Source: Dyella sp. RRB7
GTDB lineage: Bacteria; Pseudomonadota; Gammaproteobacteria; Xanthomonadales; Rhodanobacteraceae
Assembly (NCBI RefSeq): GCF_022761115.1
Contig: NZ_JAKWJS010000001.1
Location: 310,001-374,000 of the forward strand
DNA length: 64,000 bases
Direction of reading: 5' to 3'
The notes beneath the pieces were generated by a model. That model saw only the letters and a program-made list of their open reading frames with translations, was not told the origin of the DNA and searched no databases. Made by a program: the position numbers and the translations under genes. Position 1 is the stretch's first letter; each line of letters begins with the position of its first letter. Shown here one piece after another: positions 59,481-64,000 of this stretch.

Positions 59481-60944
59481 ATGAAACCCGGACTGCAATT
59501 TCGACTCAATCAACAGCTCACGCTGACTCCTCAGCTGCAGCAGGCCATTCGCCTGCTGCAGCTGTCGCAGCTTGAGCTTGAGGCGGAGTTGCGCCAGATC
59601 GCGGAGAGCAATCCGCTGCTGGAGTTTTCCGAGGACAACCCGGAAGACATCGACGGTGACGACCGCGAGGTCGTCGAACCACTGCCAAGCAGCAGCGCCA
59701 GCACGAGCACCAGCGATACCGTCGACGACGCCGACGCGCCGGACTGGAGCGACGGTGACGGCGGTGGCGAAGATCCGATCGACTTCTCCAGCAGCGGCAA
59801 CACCTCGCGCAACGGCAGCAACGTCGACGAGGACGGTTTCGAACCGCAGAGTGCGGCGCCGGAAACCTTGCAGGAACACCTGCTGTGGCAGCTCAACCTC
59901 ACGCACATGAGCGTGCGCGAGCGCACCATTGCCACGGTGCTGATCGACGCCCTCAATCCCGACGGTTATCTCACCGAGGGCGTGGAATCGCTGCTTGGCG
60001 CCCTGCCCGCCGACCTCAAGGCCAGTGCCGCCGAAGTGGAAACCGTGCGGCGCATGCTGCAGCGCTTCGACCCCACCGGCGTGGCCAGCCTCGATTTGCG
60101 CGACTGCCTGCGCGTGCAGCTGGAACAGTTCGATCCGCAACTGCCGCAGCGCGAACTGGCGCTGCGCATCGTCGACAGCGAACTGGAACTGCTGGCCCGC
60201 AACGACATTGCCCGGCTGGCGCGCAAGCTGCGCGCCAGCGAGGACGACACCGCCGCTGCCGCCGTATTGATCCGCAGCCTCGACCCGCGCCCCGGCGCGG
60301 CGCTCGACGTCACGCCGGTGGAATACGTGGCACCGGATGTCTATGCGCGCAAGGACGGCGGTCGCTGGCGCGTCAGCCTCAACCCCGACTGCCAGCCACG
60401 CCTGGGACTCAACCAGCATTACTGCGGCCTCATTGCCCAGGCGCGCGGCACCGATGCCAGCTGGATGCGCGGCCAATTGCAGGAAGCGCGCTGGCTCATC
60501 AAAAGCCTGGAATCGCGCGCGGAAACCCTGCTCAAGGTGGCCGAGGCCATCGTGCGCCGGCAAAGCGCCTTCCTCGACTATGGCCCGGAAGCCATGCACC
60601 CGCTGGTATTGCGCGAGGTGGCCGAGGAAGTGGGCATGCACGAATCGACCATTTCCCGCGTCACCACGCGCAAGTACATCCATACGCCGCGCGGTACTTT
60701 CGAACTGAAGCATTTCTTCTCCAGCGGCGTCTCCACCGAAGACGGCGGCAGCGCCTCGGCCACCGCCATCCAGGCCATGCTGCGCAAGCTGGTCGACGCC
60801 GAGGATGCGCGCAAGCCGCTTTCCGACCAGGCCATCGCCGAGGAGCTGCACCGCAAGGGCATTCAGGTAGCCCGCCGCACGGTGGCCAAATACCGGGAAG
60901 CCATGCGCATTCCCAGCTCCAGCGAGCGCCAGCGCGCCGGTTGA
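59481..60944 (+). CDS. rpoN: RNA polymerase sigma-54 factor
   Basis: 487 residues from MKPGLQFRLNQQLTLTPQLQ, the usual RpoN start; an in-frame ATG ten codons earlier is possible. Region I (glutamine/leucine-rich, 1-50), an unusually acidic and Ser-rich region II (about 55-125), the core-binding region, and the DNA-binding end with the RpoN box ARRTVAKYRE (464-473). It directs the -24/-12 promoters such as those before flgB and the chemoreceptor gene. Confidence 0.98.
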   Translation: MKPGLQFRLNQQLTLTPQLQQAIRLLQLSQLELEAELRQIAESNPLLEFSEDNPEDIDGDDREVVEPLPSSSASTSTSDTVDDADAPDWSDGDGGGEDPIDFSSSGNTSRNGSNVDEDGFEPQSAAPETLQEHLLWQLNLTHMSVRERTIATVLIDALNPDGYLTEGVESLLGALPADLKASAAEVETVRRMLQRFDPTGVASLDLRDCLRVQLEQFDPQLPQRELALRIVDSELELLARNDIARLARKLRASEDDTAAAAVLIRSLDPRPGAALDVTPVEYVAPDVYARKDGGRWRVSLNPDCQPRLGLNQHYCGLIAQARGTDASWMRGQLQEARWLIKSLESRAETLLKVAEAIVRRQSAFLDYGPEAMHPLVLREVAEEVGMHESTISRVTTRKYIHTPRGTFELKHFFSSGVSTEDGGSASATAIQAMLRKLVDAEDARKPLSDQAIAEELHRKGIQVARRTVAKYREAMRIPSSSERQRAG

Positions 60945-61250
60945 ACGGCTACGCACGGGCAACGCGCCCCCCCACCGCGACCGGACGCCCCGGGAACTTG
61001 CCGGCCCCAAAAGCCGTCTCCATACTGCAAGGGCGTCCTGCCGAAGGAAAACCTGTCATGTTCGCGGCGGTGAAGGTTTACATAACGCGGCCGATAAACC
61101 AGAAGAGCATAGTGGACACCCAGCCTTCGGCGAGGAGACCTGAACACTCATCCTGACAACCCTGGAATTTTGAAGGTGTGTCGGCCACGGTCACGCGACC
61201 GGCGCATCGACCCCAGCCGCGCCAGCGGCAAGCACCAGAGGAGGCGCAAC
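60945..61250. other. rpoN-hpf intergenic region
   Basis: 306 bp without a gene. Contains a sigma-28-like box (61071-61097) and, just before hpf, AGAGGAGG. A CDS extension into it (from 61170) is not supported. Confidence 0.5.
61071..61097 (+). promoter_or_regulatory. Sigma-28-like promoter upstream of hpf
   Basis: TGAAGGTT (6/8), 11-nt spacer, GCCGATAA (8/8), the same geometry as the fliC, cheV, chemoreceptor and flgM promoters. It lies 153 nt before the hpf ATG. FliA control of hpf is not established, so this is a sequence-based suggestion. Confidence 0.5.
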
Positions 61251-61574
61251 ATGCAAGTTCAGCTCAGCGGTCAGCAGATCGAAATCACCCCGGCACTCCG
61301 GGATCACGTGAACAGTCGACTCGACCGCCTCACCCGCCTCGACGACAAAATACTCAGCCTCGCCATCGTGCTTTCCGTCAACAAGCTTCAGCAACGTGCC
61401 GAAGGTACGCTCGCCGTATCGGGTGCCACCCTGCACGCCGAAGCCCTCGAGGCCGACATGTACGTCTCCATTGATGTCCTGTTCGACAAACTGGTCACCC
61501 AGCTGCGCAAGCATCGCGACAAGATCTGCGACAAGCACCAGCGCGCCGTGCGCGAAGAGCGCCAATACGGCTGA
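61251..61574 (+). CDS. hpf: Ribosome hibernation promoting factor, short form
   Basis: 107 residues from [27 protein letters not shown] is the ribosome site. The S30AE/YfiA domain ([35 protein letters not shown]) is complete, without the C-terminal extension of long HPF. It inactivates 70S ribosomes by driving dimerisation in stationary phase. The gene order rpoN-hpf is common in proteobacteria. A terminator follows. Confidence 0.95.
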   Translation: MQVQLSGQQIEITPALRDHVNSRLDRLTRLDDKILSLAIVLSVNKLQQRAEGTLAVSGATLHAEALEADMYVSIDVLFDKLVTQLRKHRDKICDKHQRAVREERQYG

Positions 61575-61581
61575 CCAGCCC

Positions 61582-61610
61582 GGCCCGTCCCTCCCCGGGG
61601 CGGGCCTTTT
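61582..61610 (+). terminator. Terminator of hpf
   Basis: 10-bp stem (GGCCCGTCCC / GGGGCGGGCC, one G-U pair), TCCCC loop, TTTT tail, 7 nt after the hpf stop. Confidence 0.85.
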
Positions 61611-61719
61611 CCCCCAGCGTTTTCCGCCATCCAGGGCACCGGCCGGTGCGAACTGGCACAATGTCCATGTCGCTGCACGGGCGCAGGCGCCCTCAATCCC
61701 GCAGCACAAAGGACCTGGC

Positions 61720-62670
61720 TTGGATCGGCTCACCGCCCGACAACTCTACGATGGTGTCCACGAGCGCATGGCGCTGCGCTGGGTTTCCGGCATGCGCGGC
61801 GAGTCGCGCGTGCTCGAACAGGCCGCCACCACCACGCGCCGCCCGTCGCTGATCGGCTATCTCAACGTCATCTATCCCAACAAGATCCAGATCATCGGCA
61901 CGGAGGAACTGAATTTCCTCGATGGCCTGGATTCGCGCCAGCGCTGGGAGGCGATCAACAAGATCGCCGCCTACCAGCCGGTGGCGATCATCGTCACCAA
62001 GGACCAGGCCATCCCCACCGACCTGCGCGAGGTGGCCGAGGAAACCAACACCCCGCTGTGGATCAGCTCCAAGCGCGGCCACGAGCTGCTGACCTGGATG
62101 CAGTACTACCTGGCGCGCATGCTGGCGCCCAAGATCACCCTGCACGGCGTGTTCCTGGAGGTGTTCTCCATCGGCGTGCTGATCACCGGCGAATCGGGCT
62201 CGGGCAAGAGCGAGCTGGCGCTGGAACTGATCAGCCGCGGCCATCGCCTGGTGGCCGACGACGCCACCGAGTTCACCCTGATCGCCCCGGACGTGATCGA
62301 CGGCACCTGCCCCGAACTGCTGCAGGATTTGCTGGAAGTGCGCGGCCTGGGCGTGCTCAACGTGCGCGAGATGTTCGGTCACACCGCGGTCAAGCCGTCC
62401 AAATACCTGCGCCTGGTGGTGCATCTCAAGCCGCTGCGCGAAGGCGAGGACACCGATGGCCTGACCCGCCTCACCGGCGACATCGGCCACCGCGAGATCT
62501 TCGAGGTGCAGGTGCCGATGATCACCATCCCGGTGGCGCCCGGCCGCAACCTGGCCGTGCTGGTGGAGGCGGCGGTGCGCAACCACGTGCTCAAGAGCAA
62601 GGGCATCGACCCGGCGCAGACCTTCATCGACCGCCAGGCGCACCAGATGCGCCGGCTGCCCCCCTGGTGA
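61720..62670 (+). CDS. hprK: HPr kinase/phosphorylase
   Basis: 316 residues from a TTG start; AAAGGA lies 6 nt upstream and the product ([20 protein letters not shown]) has the family length. N-terminal domain to about 130, then [20 protein letters not shown] with catalytic His142 and Walker A GESGSGKS (157-164), VADDATEF, and the signature [15 protein letters not shown]. Phosphorylates and dephosphorylates HPr on Ser. In Gram-negatives it acts in the regulatory (nitrogen-type) PTS. rapZ starts 3 nt after its stop. Confidence 0.95.
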   Translation: MDRLTARQLYDGVHERMALRWVSGMRGESRVLEQAATTTRRPSLIGYLNVIYPNKIQIIGTEELNFLDGLDSRQRWEAINKIAAYQPVAIIVTKDQAIPTDLREVAEETNTPLWISSKRGHELLTWMQYYLARMLAPKITLHGVFLEVFSIGVLITGESGSGKSELALELISRGHRLVADDATEFTLIAPDVIDGTCPELLQDLLEVRGLGVLNVREMFGHTAVKPSKYLRLVVHLKPLREGEDTDGLTRLTGDIGHREIFEVQVPMITIPVAPGRNLAVLVEAAVRNHVLKSKGIDPAQTFIDRQAHQMRRLPPW

Positions 62671-62673
62671 CCC

Positions 62674-63573
62674 ATGAGCCACACGACATCCAGCCCGACC
62701 ATCCACCACCCTGACGCGATCCACCTGATCGTGCTCACCGGCATGTCCGGTGGTGGCAAGACGGTGGCCCTGCGCGCGCTGGAAGACCTGGAGTTCTATT
62801 GCGTCGACAACCTGCCCACCGCCCTGCTGCCCCAGCTGGTGGCCGCGGTAAGCCGGGGCAACGAGGGGCGGCGCCGCAACGTCGCGGTGGGCGTGGACGT
62901 GCGCAATCCCGAGGAAGACCTGCAGCGCATGCCGGCCGTGCTGTCGGAACTGGCCACGGCGGGCGTGCATGCGCACCTGATTTTCCTGGACTGCCGCGAC
63001 GACGTGCTGATCAAGCGCTACTCGGAAACGCGCCGACGCCATCCCCTGTCGGCCCGGGGGCTGTCGCTGGCCGACGCCATCGCCGAAGAGCGCCGCGTGC
63101 TGCGCCCGCTTTCCTCGATTGCCGACAAGGTGATCGATTCCAGCGACATGAACGTGCACCAGCTGCGCCGCCTGATCGCCACCGGCTATGCCGAGGCCAC
63201 CGACGGGCTGACGCTGATGTTCCAGTCGTTCGCCTTCCGCCGCGGCCTGCCGCTGGACGCCGATTTCGTATTCGACGCGCGCTGCCTGCCCAACCCGCAC
63301 TGGGACCCTGCCCTGCGCCCGCTGTCAGGCAAGGACGGCCCGGTGCGCGACTACCTGGAATCGCAGCCGCTGGTCGCCGAGTATTTCGCCGACACGGCGC
63401 GCTGGCTGGATGCCTGGCTGCCGCGTTTCGAAGCGGACGACCGCAGCTATGTCACCATTTCCGTCGGCTGCACCGGGGGCCGGCACCGCTCGGTCTATCT
63501 GGTGGAAAAACTGGCGGCCCACTACCGTGCGCTGCGTACCGGCGTACTTACCTTCCATCGCGAACTTGAGTGA
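62674..63573 (+). CDS. rapZ: RNase adapter protein RapZ
   Basis: 299 residues. N-terminal kinase-like domain with Walker A GMSGGGKT (23-30), LEDLEFYCVDNLPTALLPQL, RPLSSIADKVIDSSDMNVHQ; C-terminal domain with SVGCTGGRHRSVYLVEKL. Binds sRNA and RNase E in enterics to control amino-sugar metabolism. In Xanthomonadales it sits with hprK and PTS IIA genes, as here. Confidence 0.96.
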   Translation: MSHTTSSPTIHHPDAIHLIVLTGMSGGGKTVALRALEDLEFYCVDNLPTALLPQLVAAVSRGNEGRRRNVAVGVDVRNPEEDLQRMPAVLSELATAGVHAHLIFLDCRDDVLIKRYSETRRRHPLSARGLSLADAIAEERRVLRPLSSIADKVIDSSDMNVHQLRRLIATGYAEATDGLTLMFQSFAFRRGLPLDADFVFDARCLPNPHWDPALRPLSGKDGPVRDYLESQPLVAEYFADTARWLDAWLPRFEADDRSYVTISVGCTGGRHRSVYLVEKLAAHYRALRTGVLTFHRELE

Positions 63574-63616
63574 TTGCCATGCTGTCGATGTCCTTTAACC
63601 GGAATGGCACGCCGTC

Positions 63617-64000
63617 GTGAGCGTCGGTGTATTGCTGATGACGCACGAGGCGGTGGGCAAGGCGCTGATCTCGGCCGCCCACCACGTGCTGCCCAAGCTG
63701 CCGCTGAAGGTGGAGGCGGTGGAAATACCGCCCGAGGCCGACCCGGACGTGATGCGCATGCTCACCGCGGTGCACGCCCGCGAACTCGACCTGGGCGACG
63801 GCGTGCTGGTGCTGGCCGACCTGTATGGCGCCACGCCCTGCAATATCGGGCTGTCGCTAAGCGAGCTCGGCGTTCATCTGCGCTGCGTGTCGGGACTCAA
63901 CCTGCCGATGCTGCTGCGTGTACTCAACTATGCGGAAAAACCACTGGACGAACTGGCGGAAATCGCCGCCAGCGGTGGCCGCGGGGGAATCTTCATCGAT
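63617..64000 (+). CDS. Mannose-type PTS IIA component, 3' partial
   Basis: 128 codons from a GTG at 63617 to the right edge, with no stop, so the gene continues outside. SVGVLLMTHEAVGKALISAA contains the phosphorylatable His10; GVLVLADLYGATPCNIGLSL is the second PTS EIIA-Man signature. The cytoplasmic protein takes phosphate from HPr. No mannose IIB/IIC is visible; in this group such a lone IIA with HprK is a regulatory PTS output. It lies 43 nt after rapZ. Confidence 0.9.
   Translation, partial: MSVGVLLMTHEAVGKALISAAHHVLPKLPLKVEAVEIPPEADPDVMRMLTAVHARELDLGDGVLVLADLYGATPCNIGLSLSELGVHLRCVSGLNLPMLLRVLNYAEKPLDELAEIAASGGRGGIFID

Overview
The window is high-GC, densely coded chromosomal DNA from a motile gammaproteobacterium. 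Gene content and order (flgBCDEFGHIJKL read into fliC, flgM/flgA beside cheV, hprK-rapZ-IIA after rpoN-hpf, hda-AI2E-DUF2066 divergent from purMN) fit the Xanthomonadales, probably Rhodanobacteraceae (Dyella/Luteibacter/Rhodanobacter-like). The family-level placement is inference.

Region 1 (1-19.8 kb) is a flagellar and chemotaxis locus. A two-domain glycosyltransferase, cut by the left edge, converges on flagellin fliC. The minus strand then carries flgB-C-D-E-F-G-H-I-J-K-L, read from a perfect -24/-12 sigma-54 promoter upstream of flgB, with fliC read separately from a sigma-28-type promoter. After about 1 kb of inverted repeat sequence come cheV (minus) and, divergently, a soluble chemoreceptor overlapping flgA, then flgM-flgN and a degenerate EAL-HDOD protein. 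fliC, cheV, the receptor gene and flgM all carry sigma-28-like boxes with an identical 11-nt spacer; the receptor gene also has a perfect sigma-54 box.

Region 2 (19.8-29.6 kb) is housekeeping: ferredoxin-ggt-metallo-hydrolase-TMEM43 operon, a lipoprotein, coaD, rsmD, then ftsY, an AsmA-like gene, mutY, yggX and tRNA-Phe(GAA).

Region 3 (29.6-34.4 kb) is a small accessory pocket after the tRNA: a truncated IS3 orfA, an orphan 92-aa gene, a decayed IS3 copy, then a host-attachment-family protein, a phasin and an HU protein with a histone-H1-like tail.

Region 4 (34.6-55.6 kb) holds an M28 peptidase, recQ, a TonB-dependent receptor, an alkyltransferase-like protein, the DUF47-PiT phosphate pair, a CorC/HlyC membrane protein, trmJ, suhB, hda, an AI-2E permease, a DUF2066 protein, purMN, a DUF3108 protein, and murA with an IbaG/BolA gene. 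Three related inverted-repeat (REP-like) elements sit between genes here.

Region 5 (55.8-64 kb) is the conserved envelope/regulation cluster kdsD-kdsC-lptC-lptA-lptB-rpoN-hpf-hprK-rapZ and the start of a mannose-type PTS IIA gene cut by the right edge. RpoN encoded here is the sigma factor expected to read the flgB and receptor promoters in region 1.

No CRISPR array, prophage or clear novel multi-gene system was seen. The most interesting points are regulatory and structural: a repeat element inserted in frame within the flgI signal peptide, tandem sigma-54/sigma-28 boxes before the receptor-flgA pair, a sigma-28-like box before hpf, and a 101-nt lptC/lptA overlap.
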